A DNA stretch of 64,000 nt from Nitrosovibrio sp. Nv4 (GCF_900215485.1 NZ_OCMZ01000001.1:806001-870000); one strand, 5' to 3'; counted from the stretch's first letter, positions 17,833-26,992 are shown. A program made the numbers and translations. The notes: generated from the sequence alone by a model not told the origin.

Positions 17833-18572
17833 GGGCGGTTGGCATTGTCACGGCATTGCGAGTGGAAGCTCGCTGTATAACGGCGCATCGGCTGCCTTTT
17901 AACCAAAGGATCAGCCTGGGAGAGAACGCAGCAATATGGCTCTGCGGCATGGGCGAAGCGGCGGCCCGGGAAGCAGCAGAAGGACTCAGGACCGGAGGCG
18001 CGACGGCCCTGATCAGTTTCGGGTTTGCAGGCGCATTGGATGCAAACCTTCACCCGGGACATCTGATATTGCCGGAGTCGATCCATGCCGGTCACTCGTT
18101 GCAAATCGACCTGGGCTGGCGGGACCGCTTTCGGCAGCGCCTGCCCGACCACTTGCGTGTTAGCGGTGGGATATTGGCTGCGAGCAGGGCGGTGCTGACC
18201 TCGGCCACTGCGAAACGTGAACTGGCTCAAGCTACCGGAGCGTGTGCGGTGGATATGGAAAGCGGTGCGGTGGCAGAGGCTGCGGCTCATGCCGGTTTAC
18301 CGTTCCTGGCAGTGCGAGCGATCTCGGATCCGGTCGAATTCTCACCCCCGCCAGTTCTGCTCCATGCTGTGCGTCCGGATGGAAGCGCCGACCTGCGCCG
18401 CCTTTTGCCACTGCTGATGCGACGATCCCTGACTCTCGGCACGTTGCTGCGCCTGGCGAAAGACTCGCGCGCCGCATGCTCCACTTTGTCCACTGTAGCG
18501 CGATATGCCGACACGGAAATGGGTGTTTCCCGACGTCTTCCCCCATCCGCTCACGGATATGTGTCAGACTAA
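17829..18572 (+). CDS. hpnG: Hopanoid-associated nucleoside phosphorylase
   Basis: A 247-residue enzyme of the purine nucleoside phosphorylase/MTA-SAH nucleosidase superfamily. The purine-site motif VDMESGAVAEAA includes Asp142 to Ser145, and ISFGFAGAL forms the N-terminal nucleotide strand. HpnG removes adenine from adenosylhopane to give phosphoribosylhopane, following HpnH. The GTG start at 17829 overlaps the shc stop (GTGA) and gives a normal N-terminus (RAVGIVTALRVEARC). A longer in-frame reading from 17712 lies within shc and is not used. The last 40 residues are less conserved. Confidence 0.9.
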   Translation: MRAVGIVTALRVEARCITAHRLPFNQRISLGENAAIWLCGMGEAAAREAAEGLRTGGATALISFGFAGALDANLHPGHLILPESIHAGHSLQIDLGWRDRFRQRLPDHLRVSGGILAASRAVLTSATAKRELAQATGACAVDMESGAVAEAAAHAGLPFLAVRAISDPVEFSPPPVLLHAVRPDGSADLRRLLPLLMRRSLTLGTLLRLAKDSRAACSTLSTVARYADTEMGVSRRLPPSAHGYVSD

Positions 18573-18718
18573 GAGAAATGAGGGGACAAAGTAAGAGGGT
18601 AAAGCAGGATTTCAGGGTTACGTGTAGCGTCCGCCTATCTTGTACGGAGCAGATAACAGATATATCACAAATATATCATCCGAGAACCGGGGAACATGAA
18701 ATAAAGTCATCACATTAC

Positions 18719-18748
18719 TTGAGAAGTAACCCGGTTAAAGAGTAAAAT
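18719..18748 (+). promoter_or_regulatory. Probable sigma-70 promoter of rpsO-pnp
   Basis: TTGAGA and TAAAAT are spaced by 18 bases, 36 bases before the rpsO ATG region. The -35 lies in a small inverted repeat (TTACTT/AAGTAA). No other good pair was found in the 211-base gap after hpnG. Confidence 0.45.
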
Positions 18749-18783
18749 ATCGCCCTTTCCCATTGGGCATCATGGAGAGCAGC

Positions 18784-19053
18784 ATGGCAGTAACAACCGA
18801 TCAAAAAGCACAGGTGGTACGCGACTATCAACGAGCAACTGGAGATACTGGTTCTCCCGAAGTGCAAGTGGCGTTATTGACCGCTCGTATCAACGACTTG
18901 ACCAATCATTTCAAAGCGCATGTCAAGGACCATCATTCTCGCCGCGGTTTATTGCGTATGGTAAGCCGTCGCCGCAAGCTGCTGGATTACCTGAAGCGCA
19001 GCAGCGAAGATAGTTATCGTGCGCTAATCGAACGCCTTGGCTTGCGTAAATAG
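18784..19053 (+). CDS. rpsO: 30S ribosomal protein S15
   Basis: An 89-residue S15 with the full family signature ([15 protein letters not shown], then [11 protein letters not shown]-type helix written here as [21 protein letters not shown]). It binds 16S rRNA early in 30S assembly. The ATG at 18784 gives the standard N-terminus ([12 protein letters not shown]) and has GGAGAG upstream; an ATG at 18763 would add seven untypical residues. pnp follows 128 bases later, the usual order in proteobacteria. Confidence 0.98.
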   Translation: MAVTTDQKAQVVRDYQRATGDTGSPEVQVALLTARINDLTNHFKAHVKDHHSRRGLLRMVSRRRKLLDYLKRSSEDSYRALIERLGLRK

Positions 19054-19181
19054 GTAGCGATCCCTGATGAGAGAGCGGCGGGATCAATTGAACTGCTATT
19101 TCCAGGAGCAGAGTCAACAATTCGGCTATATCGGTTTGACGCAAAAGCGAAACGGATGATTTTATTGAAAAAGGTAGTTAA

Positions 19182-21287
19182 TTGAAAATCAAGAAAAGCA
19201 TTACATACGGGTCCCATCAACTAACATTTGAAACTGGCGAAATAGCAAGGCAGGCGCACGGCGCAGTAATCGTTACCATGGGTGATACCGTAGTCCTTGT
19301 GACTGTGGTGGGTGCAAAAAACGCTAAACAGGGGCAGGATTTTTTCCCGCTGACCGTGGATTATCAGGAAAGAACCTACGCCGCCGGTAGAATACCGGGT
19401 AGTTTTTTCAAGCGTGAAGGCCGCCCGTCCGAGAAAGAAATCCTTACATCCCGCCTGATTGATCGTCCCGTTCGTCCGCTATTTCCAGAAAATTTTTACA
19501 ATGAAGTACAGATCGTGGCCACCGTCCTGTCGTCCGATAACGAAGTGGACTCCGATATACCCGCCATGCTAGGCGCATCTGCAGCACTGGTCCTTTCCGG
19601 TATTCCCTTTCAGGGACCTATAGGTGCTGCTCGCGTCGGCTATGTTAACGGTGAATATATCCTTAATCCCGCCACCAGCCAACTGAAGCAAACCCAATTG
19701 AATCTGGTGGTGGCAGGCACACAGCAAGCTGTGCTGATGGTGGAGTCCGAGGCGATGGAATTGCCCGAAGATGTCATGCTTGGTGCTGTCATCTACGGTC
19801 ACCAACAAATGCAGGCAGCAATCCACGCCATCAACGAGTTGGCCGACGAAGCGGGAGTGACCGCATGGGATTGGGCACCTGCGCCGCGCGATTCTGTTCT
19901 GGCGGCGCAAATTGCCGAACTGGCGGAAGACGATTTGCGTGCTGCATTCCAGCTAAAGCAGAAACAGACACGGTCCGAAACCATAGACAGTATCTGGACA
20001 AGGGTGTTTACCGAAGTCGGCGTCGGCGCTGAAGGCGGACCCGATGCGCAGGCTGTGAAGGAAGCCTGCTTTGCTCTGGAATCGAAGATCGTGCGTTCCC
20101 AGATTCTGGACGGTGAGCCTCGCATAGACGGGCGCGACACCCGAACCGTGCGTCCCATTACCATCCGCAACGGACTGTTACCGAGAACGCACGGCTCTGC
20201 TCTGTTTACTCGCGGAGAAACCCAGGCGCTGGTCGTTGCAACACTGGGCACGGGACGTGATGAACAGAAAATTGATGCGCTGCAGGGAGACTACTCCGAA
20301 CGTTTTATGCTTCACTATAACATGCCGCCGTACGCCACTGGCGAGACTGGCCGTGTAGGAACTCCCAAGCGTCGTGAAATCGGTCATGGACGTCTTGCCA
20401 AGCGAGCGCTGGTTGCTGTACTTCCTTCGCCCGAAGAGTTTGGTTATTCGCTCCGGGTTGTATCCGAGATTACAGAGTCGAATGGTTCCAGTTCCATGGC
20501 GTCGGTATGCGGTGGTTGTCTTGCATTAATGGACGCTGGCGTGCCGCTGAAGGCGCATGTGGCGGGTATCGCCATGGGGTTGATCAAAGACGGCAACAGA
20601 TTTGCCGTGCTGACCGATATCCTTGGGGACGAAGATCATCTGGGCGATATGGATTTTAAAGTAGCCGGCACGGAAAAGGGTATCACCGCGCTACAGATGG
20701 ATATCAAGATCCAGGGAATTACCAAGGAGATTTTGCAAGCTGCGCTGATACAAGCCAAAGAAGGGCGCATGCATATCCTCGAGATTATGAAACAGGCGCT
20801 GCCGACGACGCGTGAGGATATTTCAGAACATGCCCCGCGTATCATCAAGATAAAGATCAATCCCGAGAAAATCCGTGACGTGATCGGCAAGGGCGGCGCG
20901 GTTATCCGTGCGTTAACCGAAGAGACCGGAACTACAATCGATATCGCTGACGATGGCACCGTTATGATCGCCTGTATTAATGCGGAAGGCGGCGAACTGG
21001 CGAGAAAGCGTATCGAGGATATTACTGCCGAGGTTGAGGTCGGAAGAACATACGACGGAACCGTCCTGAAACTTCTGGATTTTGGCGCAATCGTGAGCGT
21101 TCTGCCAGGCAAGGATGGATTATTGCATATCTCGCAAATTGCCAATGAGCGGGTCAATAACGTGGCTGACCATCTCAAGGAAGGTCAGGTGGTGCGCGTG
21201 AAGGTCCTGGAGGCCGATGATAAGGGTCGCCTGCGTCTCAGTATGAAGGCGATTGCGGCCGAGGTTACCGACACTGCGGCAACATGA
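19182..21287 (+). CDS. pnp: Polyribonucleotide nucleotidyltransferase
   Basis: A 701-residue PNPase: two RNase PH domains (about 1-230 and 310-540), a KH domain ([20 protein letters not shown] at about 565-585) and an S1 domain to the end. It degrades RNA with phosphate from the 3' end, usually in the degradosome. The start appears to be TTG at 19182: it has AAAAAGG upstream and gives the normal N-terminus [10 protein letters not shown]. No ATG lies nearby in frame. PNPase mRNA is known to be autoregulated in its leader in E. coli; no such hairpin was worked out here. Confidence 0.97.
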   Translation: MKIKKSITYGSHQLTFETGEIARQAHGAVIVTMGDTVVLVTVVGAKNAKQGQDFFPLTVDYQERTYAAGRIPGSFFKREGRPSEKEILTSRLIDRPVRPLFPENFYNEVQIVATVLSSDNEVDSDIPAMLGASAALVLSGIPFQGPIGAARVGYVNGEYILNPATSQLKQTQLNLVVAGTQQAVLMVESEAMELPEDVMLGAVIYGHQQMQAAIHAINELADEAGVTAWDWAPAPRDSVLAAQIAELAEDDLRAAFQLKQKQTRSETIDSIWTRVFTEVGVGAEGGPDAQAVKEACFALESKIVRSQILDGEPRIDGRDTRTVRPITIRNGLLPRTHGSALFTRGETQALVVATLGTGRDEQKIDALQGDYSERFMLHYNMPPYATGETGRVGTPKRREIGHGRLAKRALVAVLPSPEEFGYSLRVVSEITESNGSSSMASVCGGCLALMDAGVPLKAHVAGIAMGLIKDGNRFAVLTDILGDEDHLGDMDFKVAGTEKGITALQMDIKIQGITKEILQAALIQAKEGRMHILEIMKQALPTTREDISEHAPRIIKIKINPEKIRDVIGKGGAVIRALTEETGTTIDIADDGTVMIACINAEGGELARKRIEDITAEVEVGRTYDGTVLKLLDFGAIVSVLPGKDGLLHISQIANERVNNVADHLKEGQVVRVKVLEADDKGRLRLSMKAIAAEVTDTAAT

Positions 21288-21420
21288 GTATAGTTACTGA
21301 AATATTATGAAATTGTGGTTCCTGATTGTAGTTCCTTGAACAAAACAGATTCACTCCTGTCTCCGCTCCGCCCCTGTTAAGCGGGCAGGCGCAGATACAG
21401 TCAGGTTTCTTCAATGGCAT

Positions 21421-21455
21421 AAAAAAGCCCCGATCGCGAGATAGGGGCTTTTTTT
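21421..21455. terminator. Bidirectional terminator between pnp and dksA
   Basis: AAAAAAGCCCC and GGGGCTTTTTTT flank a 12-base loop. The A run on one side and the T run on the other make it usable from both strands, and the two genes converge on it. Confidence 0.92.
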
Positions 21456-21504
21456 GTAATGTATGATCAAGGTGCGGTAAAAACCAGGCGGATATGGCTT
21501 TATT

Positions 21505-21927
21505 TTATTTAGCCACCTGCTTTTCTCTTATCTCGTCCAGCGTTTTGCAGTCGATGCACAGAGTGGCGGTGGGACGCGCTTCAAGACGTTTAAGACCGAT
21601 TTCCACGCCGCAACTTTCACAGTAACCGTAATCGCCGGTATCTATTTTGGCAATGGTCTCGTCGATTTTCTTGATCAGCTTGCGTTCACGATCACGATTC
21701 CGCAATTCCAGCGCCATGTCTGATTCCTGGCTTGCGCGATCATTAGGGTCGGCGAAAATTGTGGCCTCATCCTGCATGGTGTGAACAGTGCGGTCTATAT
21801 CTTGCCCCAACTCAACTTTAATGCCTTCCAGTATGCTTCTGAAATGCATAAGCTGCTGGGAGCTCATGTAGCTCTCTCCCTTCTTCGGTTTGTAAGGAAG
21901 GGCTTGTTTACGCAGTTCTTGCGGCAT
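21505..21927 (-). CDS. dksA: RNA polymerase-binding transcription factor DksA
   Basis: A 140-residue DksA that works with ppGpp to reset transcription in starvation. The coiled-coil tip motif DPNDRA is at residues 60-65 within the DxxDxA signature, and the zinc finger uses Cys103, Cys106, Cys124 and Cys127. Length and N-terminus are normal. A promoter with a perfect TATAAT lies upstream, and the gene ends at the bidirectional terminator shared with pnp. Confidence 0.97.
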   Translation of the reverse strand: MPQELRKQALPYKPKKGESYMSSQQLMHFRSILEGIKVELGQDIDRTVHTMQDEATIFADPNDRASQESDMALELRNRDRERKLIKKIDETIAKIDTGDYGYCESCGVEIGLKRLEARPTATLCIDCKTLDEIREKQVAK

Positions 21928-21985
21928 TTGTAGTATTCCCTCTATATTCCCAGTTACGTATGAAGACGCTTTTACAGAAAATGAT

Positions 21986-22013
21986 ATTATACAGCAAGTA
22001 GATTTAATGTCCG
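21986..22013 (-). promoter_or_regulatory. Probable dksA promoter
   Basis: Read on the minus strand, CGGACA (22013-22008) and TATAAT (21991-21986) are spaced by 16 bases and lie about 60 bases before the dksA ATG. The -10 is perfect; the -35 keeps four of six consensus bases. Confidence 0.5.
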
Positions 22014-22441
22014 GCTTGAAGTGTCATGCACCAAAGTCAATTCGACTCCAATAAGAACCTGAAGGAGAACATAAAAGATAAATTCCGGGAAAATCCGCCG
22101 AGAGCAAATTAAAAGGGCATGACTCATATTTTAGAACCTTGTGGATGCCTCCGATCAGCCAGTTCGCATGAAACACACCTTACACGACAGCAGGAATTCT
22201 TGCAGAATTCACATTGCTTGGATACCCCCTTGGAAAAAATAAATACGGCATCCCCTTATATGGTTCAAACCGAGCTATCGCGATAGGGCGCTTCTCTTTT
22301 CCTTATGGGTCCTGTTCATCGAAAAGTACGACATTGTGTCCCCACTTCTCTCGAAATATATGTTAAATTTCATAAAACTAAACGCGCGACTTCCCAATGA
22401 GCAATAACGCAGTATCCACTCATCCCATATAGGAGAACACC
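22014..22441. other. Upstream region of the hvfA-like genes
   Basis: About 430 bases with no convincing gene, AT-richer than the flanks. A perfect 12-bp palindrome, CTATCGCGATAG, lies at 22275-22286, and two GAATTC sites separated by five bases lie at 22194-22210. Either could be an operator, but this is not shown. AGGAGAACACC before the ATG at 22442 is a strong ribosome binding site. Confidence 0.45.
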
Positions 22442-22666
22442 ATGTCTAGAAAGAAATCCATCATATCCATAGCAGTTGGTTCCGCTTTTGCCGTCACGCT
22501 CGGCGCCGTGCCCGTTGCTTCAGCGAATTACAACCCTTTTGGCATGCAACTGCTCGACAAGGGCTATATGATGAGCGACGCCCATCAATATAGCGACAAG
22601 AAAGACGGCGAAGGCAAATGCGGCGAGGGAAAGTGCGGCGAAGGCAAGTGCGGTAATGGTAAATAG
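22442..22666 (+). CDS. HvfA-like precursor peptide (RiPP metallophore/bufferin), EGKCG repeats
   Basis: A 74-residue protein with a Sec-type signal (KKSIISIAVGSAFAVTLG, likely cut near ASA) and a short mature part ending in three EGKCG units at residues 57-71. This matches the HvfA/bufferin type: secreted small proteins whose Cys residues are changed by an MNIO (DUF692) enzyme, giving copper-binding groups. The MNIO and DUF2063 genes follow after a second paralogue. The three 15-base DNA units (22610-22654) share register but differ at third positions, so they are kept by protein-level selection or are old. Name by similarity; the modification here is inference. Confidence 0.85.
   Translation: MSRKKSIISIAVGSAFAVTLGAVPVASANYNPFGMQLLDKGYMMSDAHQYSDKKDGEGKCGEGKCGEGKCGNGK
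22610..22654 (+). repeat. Three 15-base coding repeats (EGKCG)
   Basis: Units at 22610, 22625 and 22640 each encode Glu-Gly-Lys-Cys-Gly. Codons differ between units (GAA/GAG, GGC/GGA, AAA/AAG), so this is not a recent copy-paste. Confidence 0.9.
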
Positions 22667-22835
22667 CTAAAAAATTACCTGCCGTGGGCAAGGCATCTGG
22701 TAGCTGCCGCCCATTGTAAGTAAAGTCAAGAAAGCGGGAACAGCTTCCATTGCATGGAGTCTCCTTGCGGAAGCCGGTGCCTGCTCTTCTCAAATTGTGA
22801 CATAATATTTCGTCCAAAATTTAGGAGACGATACT

Positions 22836-23243
22836 ATGCGCAACAAAAAAACCATGATTTCCCTGGCGGTTGGCTCCGCCTTTGCCGCTACGCTCAGTGC
22901 TGTACCCCTCGCCTCGACGGCTAGCCCTTTTGAAATTCAATCCTTGGATAAGGGATACGTCCTGGCTTATGCGGATAAGGTGGACCCCAATAAATACGGT
23001 GGAGCGAAATCCGGCGAAGCGAAATCTGGCGAAGGTAGATGCGGCATGTCGATGGTAGACGTCAACAAGGATGGCAAGGTCACCAAGGAAGAATTTCTCA
23101 AGCATCACGAAGCGATATTCGACAGAATAGACGCCAATAAGGATGGCGCTGTCGATCAACCTGAAGCCGACAGCTATGGGGGGACCAAACCTGGGCCCAG
23201 CTCAGCGCCGTCTACAGCGCCACATGGCGGGATGAAGAAGTAA
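22836..23243 (+). CDS. HvfA-like paralogue with EF-hand pair
   Basis: A 135-residue protein. Its first ~50 residues closely match those of the gene just upstream (KKTMISLAVGSAFAATL signal, then SLDKGYVLAYADK), so the two arose by duplication. Where the first has three EGKCG units, this one has GAKSG, EAKSG and EGRCG in the same 15-base register (23001-23045): two Cys have become Ser and a single Cys remains. After this come two EF-hand loops, DVNKDGKVTKEEF and DANKDGAVDQPE, with canonical Asp/Asn/Asp spacing, and a Pro/Ser/Gly tail. It is likely exported and may bind calcium or another metal. TTAGGAGACG is a good ribosome binding site. Confidence 0.85.
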   Translation: MRNKKTMISLAVGSAFAATLSAVPLASTASPFEIQSLDKGYVLAYADKVDPNKYGGAKSGEAKSGEGRCGMSMVDVNKDGKVTKEEFLKHHEAIFDRIDANKDGAVDQPEADSYGGTKPGPSSAPSTAPHGGMKK

Positions 23244-23255
23244 CATCTGTTTACC

Positions 23256-24107
23256 ATGAAAGCCTTGGATTTGGCCAGTGTGGGACTGGGTTTTCGGCGC
23301 GAGTTAATTCCAGCGTTAAAAGCCCATGTTCCCGATGCCATCGATTTCTTCGAAATCGCCCCGGAAAACTGGATTGATCTCGGCGGTGTGGCCGGACGTG
23401 ATTTGCGCAACTTCACTGAGCGCTTCCCGTTCGTCTGCCATGGTCTTTCGTTATCCATCGGTAGTCCGGCGCCATTGGATGAGGTGTTACTGCAAAAGAT
23501 TCGACAATTCCTGGATCAGCATCACATCCTCTTTTATACCGAGCATCTTTCCTACTGCTCGGACGACGGACATCTATACGATCTCCTTCCAATACCGTTC
23601 ACTGAAGAAGCAGTGAGCTATGTTGCTGCCCGCGTTCGTCGCGCTCAGGATATTCTGGAGCGCCGCATCGCGCTGGAAAACGCTTCGTTTTACTTGCGTG
23701 CACCCATCACGGAAATGAGCGAAGCGGACTTTATCCGTGCTGTATTGACCGAGGCGGATTGCGATCTGCATCTCGACATCAATAACGTCTACGTCAATAG
23801 CATAAATCATGACTATGATCCGATAGAGTTCATCCGCGCCATGCCCACCGAACGCATTGTTTACATGCATATGGCCGGCCACCACAATGAAGCGGATAAT
23901 ATCATCATTGATACGCACGGTGCGGACGTGATCGACCCGGTATGGTCATTGCTCGATCAAACGTATTGCATTCACGGCGTGACGCCTACGCTGCTGGAAC
24001 GTGACTTCAATATCCCTCCCCTGCAAGAGCTGATGCGTGAAGTCGAACGCATTGGCATGGTCCAGACTCGGCATGCCGATGCAAGCCATGTCCGCGCCGC
24101 TTCCTGA
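23256..24107 (+). CDS. MNIO-family (DUF692) peptide-modifying enzyme, HvfB/BufB-like
   Basis: A 283-residue TIM-barrel protein of the multinuclear non-haem iron oxidase family. Metal-ligand segments typical of the family are present in order: FFEIAPENW, CHGLSLSIG, FYTEHLSY, ALENASFY, LHLDINNVYVNS, YMHMAGHH and DTHGADV. Known members turn Cys in small precursor proteins into oxazolone/thioamide or thiooxazole groups that bind copper. The gene starts 12 bases after the EF-hand paralogue and overlaps the DUF2063 gene, so the four genes form one unit. The precursor-like proteins just upstream are the obvious substrates. Confidence 0.92.
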   Translation: MKALDLASVGLGFRRELIPALKAHVPDAIDFFEIAPENWIDLGGVAGRDLRNFTERFPFVCHGLSLSIGSPAPLDEVLLQKIRQFLDQHHILFYTEHLSYCSDDGHLYDLLPIPFTEEAVSYVAARVRRAQDILERRIALENASFYLRAPITEMSEADFIRAVLTEADCDLHLDINNVYVNSINHDYDPIEFIRAMPTERIVYMHMAGHHNEADNIIIDTHGADVIDPVWSLLDQTYCIHGVTPTLLERDFNIPPLQELMREVERIGMVQTRHADASHVRAAS

Positions 24108-24843
24108 GTTTCAGCGTTTCCAGTACGCTTTCACCGCGCATATCCGCGACGCCAAGGCGAACCCTTGTCCACGCGGCATTGAAGCGCGGCGTATGCGGAT
24201 ATACAGGAGGCTGGTTTACAATAACCTTGAGAGTTTTCTTCTGGCTTGTTTTCCCGTACTAAGAAAGGTGCTGGGGGCACGCCGATGGGAACGGCTCGTG
24301 CGCGGGTTCCTCGCCACACATCACAGCCGCTCTCCTTTTTTTCGCCAAATTCCGGATGAGTTTGTCCAATTCCTGCAGAGCGATGGGACTATACCTGCGA
24401 ATTATCCGGAATTCGTGCTGGAACTCGCGCACTACGAATGGGTAGAGCTCGCGCTTTCTGTTTCAGCGGACACTCCCGCCTGGGAGGCGATCGATCCGGA
24501 AGGCAACTTGCTGGAACAGCGTCCGGTTTTAAATCCGGTGCTTGCCAACCTGCGGTATAACTGGCCTGTACATCGCATTGGTCCGCGCGTTCGAGTCACC
24601 CCAGCAGAAACCTGCTTGCTGGTATTCCGTAATTCCAGCGACCAGGTTCGCTTTACTGAAATCAATGCGTTTACCTCGCGTCTGATAGATCTTCTTGCGC
24701 CTGCCGAGCAAACGGGTCGAGCGGCGCTTGAAATCGTCGCTGCTGAAAGCCGCCATCCCTCGCCCGGAATGGTGATTCAGGGAGGGCTGGAAATCATGCG
24801 CGATTTGCAAGTGCGTGGTGCATTGCTGGGCGTTTCTAAATAG
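24088..24843 (+). CDS. DUF2063 partner protein, HvfC/BufC-like
   Basis: About 251 residues. The N-terminal half is the DUF2063 domain (LPEFQRFQYAFTAHI, then RMRIYRRLVYNNLESFLLACFPVLRKVLG), and the rest is the usual C-terminal domain of these proteins. It is thought to bring the precursor peptide to the MNIO enzyme. Starts at 24073, 24079 and 24088 are all in frame within the end of the MNIO gene; 24088 gives the family-like MSAPLPEFQ, but none has a clear ribosome binding site. The overlap with the MNIO gene indicates coupling. Confidence 0.88.
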   Translation: MSAPLPEFQRFQYAFTAHIRDAKANPCPRGIEARRMRIYRRLVYNNLESFLLACFPVLRKVLGARRWERLVRGFLATHHSRSPFFRQIPDEFVQFLQSDGTIPANYPEFVLELAHYEWVELALSVSADTPAWEAIDPEGNLLEQRPVLNPVLANLRYNWPVHRIGPRVRVTPAETCLLVFRNSSDQVRFTEINAFTSRLIDLLAPAEQTGRAALEIVAAESRHPSPGMVIQGGLEIMRDLQVRGALLGVSK

Positions 24844-24955
24844 TGGCTTTATTGTTCCATTGCGAATCCACCGGTTGCCAGGCTGAACTATTACGCCCTT
24901 GCATTGCAAATGCCGCGCCAAGCGTTTTTATTTCGCACGCGGGCCCCGCGCGCAC

Positions 24956-25588
24956 ATGAAATCCCATCCGGCAAACCTCGGAAAAATTTCCGATCTTACA
25001 GTGGCTCACTACAATGAGCGTGCGGAGGCCTTCTGGGAGGGCACGAAAGACCACGATGTCGGGCAAAATATTGCTGCGTTGCTGCAGCACATCAAAGTCG
25101 ACCCGCCTTGCAAGATATTGGATTTTGGCTGCGGGCCGGGCCGCGACCTCAAGCTTTTTTCGCAACTCGGCCATATCGCAGTGGGACTGGAGGGCGCCGG
25201 ACGTTTTGTCGACATGGCTCGCAGCCATAGCGGCTGTGAAGTCTGGCACCAGGATTTTCTAAGGCTCGACCTGCCGGACGAGTACTTCGATGGCGTATTC
25301 GCCAATGCTTCGCTGTTTCATGTTCCAGGTTCTGAACTGCCACGTATACTGAAGGAGCTTTGGGCGACATTGAAACCGGGCGGCGTATTATTCAGTTCCA
25401 ACCCGCGCGGCAGCGGCGAGGAGGGTTGGAATCAGGGACGTTACAGCGTATACCACGATATCGAAAGCTGGAGACGCTACATGGCCGACGCGGATTTCGT
25501 CGAACTAACCCATTACTACCGGCCAGAGGGTTTGCCCCGCGAACAGCAGCCGTGGCTGGCTAGCGTCTGGCGTAAAGCGGCTGGATAA
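24956..25588 (+). CDS. Class I SAM-dependent methyltransferase
   Basis: A 210-residue methyltransferase. The SAM-binding motif I is ILDFGCGPGRDLKLF (about residues 54-68); the acidic strand end VGLEGAGRFVDMA and the LKPGGVLF motif follow. The substrate is not evident; the fold resembles small-molecule or biotin/ubiquinone-type methyltransferases. It lies 112 bases after the DUF2063 gene in the same direction, so it may or may not belong to that locus. The ATG at 24956 is chosen over a TTG-led extension from 24899. Confidence 0.85.
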   Translation: MKSHPANLGKISDLTVAHYNERAEAFWEGTKDHDVGQNIAALLQHIKVDPPCKILDFGCGPGRDLKLFSQLGHIAVGLEGAGRFVDMARSHSGCEVWHQDFLRLDLPDEYFDGVFANASLFHVPGSELPRILKELWATLKPGGVLFSSNPRGSGEEGWNQGRYSVYHDIESWRRYMADADFVELTHYYRPEGLPREQQPWLASVWRKAAG

Positions 25589-25610
25589 CAGCAAGCTGCC
25601 GTGTACTCAC

Positions 25611-26804
25611 ATGCCATTAAAAAAAGATGTAGTAGTGATAGGCGCTGGCGCGGCGGGGATGATGTGCGCCATCGAAGCCGGAAAGCGCGGACGTTCAGTA
25701 TTGCTGCTGGATCATGCGAGCAAGCTGGCCGAAAAAATTCGTATCTCCGGTGGAGGACGGTGTAATTTCACCAATCGCCACACCGGCCCGGACAACTTCC
25801 TCTCGCACAACCCGAATTTCTGCCGATCCGCACTGGCCCGCTTTACCCCCCAGGATTTTGTCGCTTTGGTGGAAAAACATCACATCCCTTATCACGAGAA
25901 GAAGCTGGGACAATTATTTTGCGACGGTAGCTCCCAGCAAATCATCGATCTGCTGCGGCATGAGTGCGACGCCGCAGGCGTTGCATGGCAGATGCCATGC
26001 CGGGTAAACAATGTGAGCCGTGTCAACGGGGCCAGCGCTGGGTTCATGCTGGAAACCGACCGGGGGACATTGACCTCCGACACATTGGTGATCGCAACCG
26101 GAGGCCTTTCCATCCCCCAGATCGGCGCAAGTGCTTACGGCTATCGTATCGCAGAGCAGTTCAATATCACCATTACGCCGCTGCGACCGGCGCTGGTCCC
26201 GCTGATCTTCGCACCCGAGCAATTGGATGGTTTTTCGACACTTCCCGGAATTGCGGTCGATGCGGCAGTGAGCTGTAACGGAGCCCGTTTCCGCGACGGC
26301 CTGTTAATCACACACCGCGGTTTGAGCGGCCCGGCGATATTGCAGATTTCTTCATATTGGCAACCGGGAACACCGATTCATATCGACCTGTTACCGGATC
26401 TTGACGTCACCTCATGGCTTTTTGATCAAAAACATAGCAGTGCGCTGTTATCCAATTTGTTAACGCAACATCTCCCCCGCCGGCTTGCAGAGGCTTGGGT
26501 CAAAGCCACCATCCCCGAACAGGCAGAGGTCCCGGTAAACCGGTATGGTAACAAGGCATTGAAGCAGATCGCTGCACAGCTTCATGACTGGCAGGTCATC
26601 CCGGACGGCACGGCAGGCTACAAGAAGGCGGAAGTGACGCTGGGCGGGGTGGATACTCGCGAGTTATCGTCCAAAACCATGGAAGCGAAGAAAGTGCCCG
26701 GACTTTATTTCGTCGGTGAAGTAGTTGACGTGACGGGACATCTGGGCGGATTCAATTTTCAATGGGCCTGGGCGTCCGGTTACGCGGCGGGGCAGTTCGT
26801 GTAG
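25611..26804 (+). CDS. HI0933/YhiN-family FAD-dependent flavoprotein
   Basis: A 397-residue flavoprotein. The dinucleotide-binding motif VVIGAGAAGMMCA opens the protein, followed by ISGGGRCNFTN, and the C-terminus has the family signature FVGEVVDVTGHLGGFNFQWAWASGYAAG (quoted as two adjoining parts: FVGEVVDVTGHLGG and FNFQWAWASGYAAG). This family is widespread but its physiological reaction is not established; annotations range from aminoacetone oxidase to a tRNA-modifying or BaiN-like reductase. It lies 22 bases after the methyltransferase gene, in the same direction, and converges with rhlE. Confidence 0.9.
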   Translation: MPLKKDVVVIGAGAAGMMCAIEAGKRGRSVLLLDHASKLAEKIRISGGGRCNFTNRHTGPDNFLSHNPNFCRSALARFTPQDFVALVEKHHIPYHEKKLGQLFCDGSSQQIIDLLRHECDAAGVAWQMPCRVNNVSRVNGASAGFMLETDRGTLTSDTLVIATGGLSIPQIGASAYGYRIAEQFNITITPLRPALVPLIFAPEQLDGFSTLPGIAVDAAVSCNGARFRDGLLITHRGLSGPAILQISSYWQPGTPIHIDLLPDLDVTSWLFDQKHSSALLSNLLTQHLPRRLAEAWVKATIPEQAEVPVNRYGNKALKQIAAQLHDWQVIPDGTAGYKKAEVTLGGVDTRELSSKTMEAKKVPGLYFVGEVVDVTGHLGGFNFQWAWASGYAAGQFV

Positions 26805-26992
26805 TTCCGCTTCCATTTCATCAGCGTCAGCGGTACATTCGACCCTTATCCCTCTCGTTGGTACAGTCGCCGGAATGTCCGCCGAAAAGGATGCATTCCA
26901 ATGGTCGAAAGGTGGTACTGCTCAAACGGTATGTTATCCGGACTCGGACTCGTCTTCTTGCTTCCTGCTAGGTCGGAATGGGAAAAATCGGA

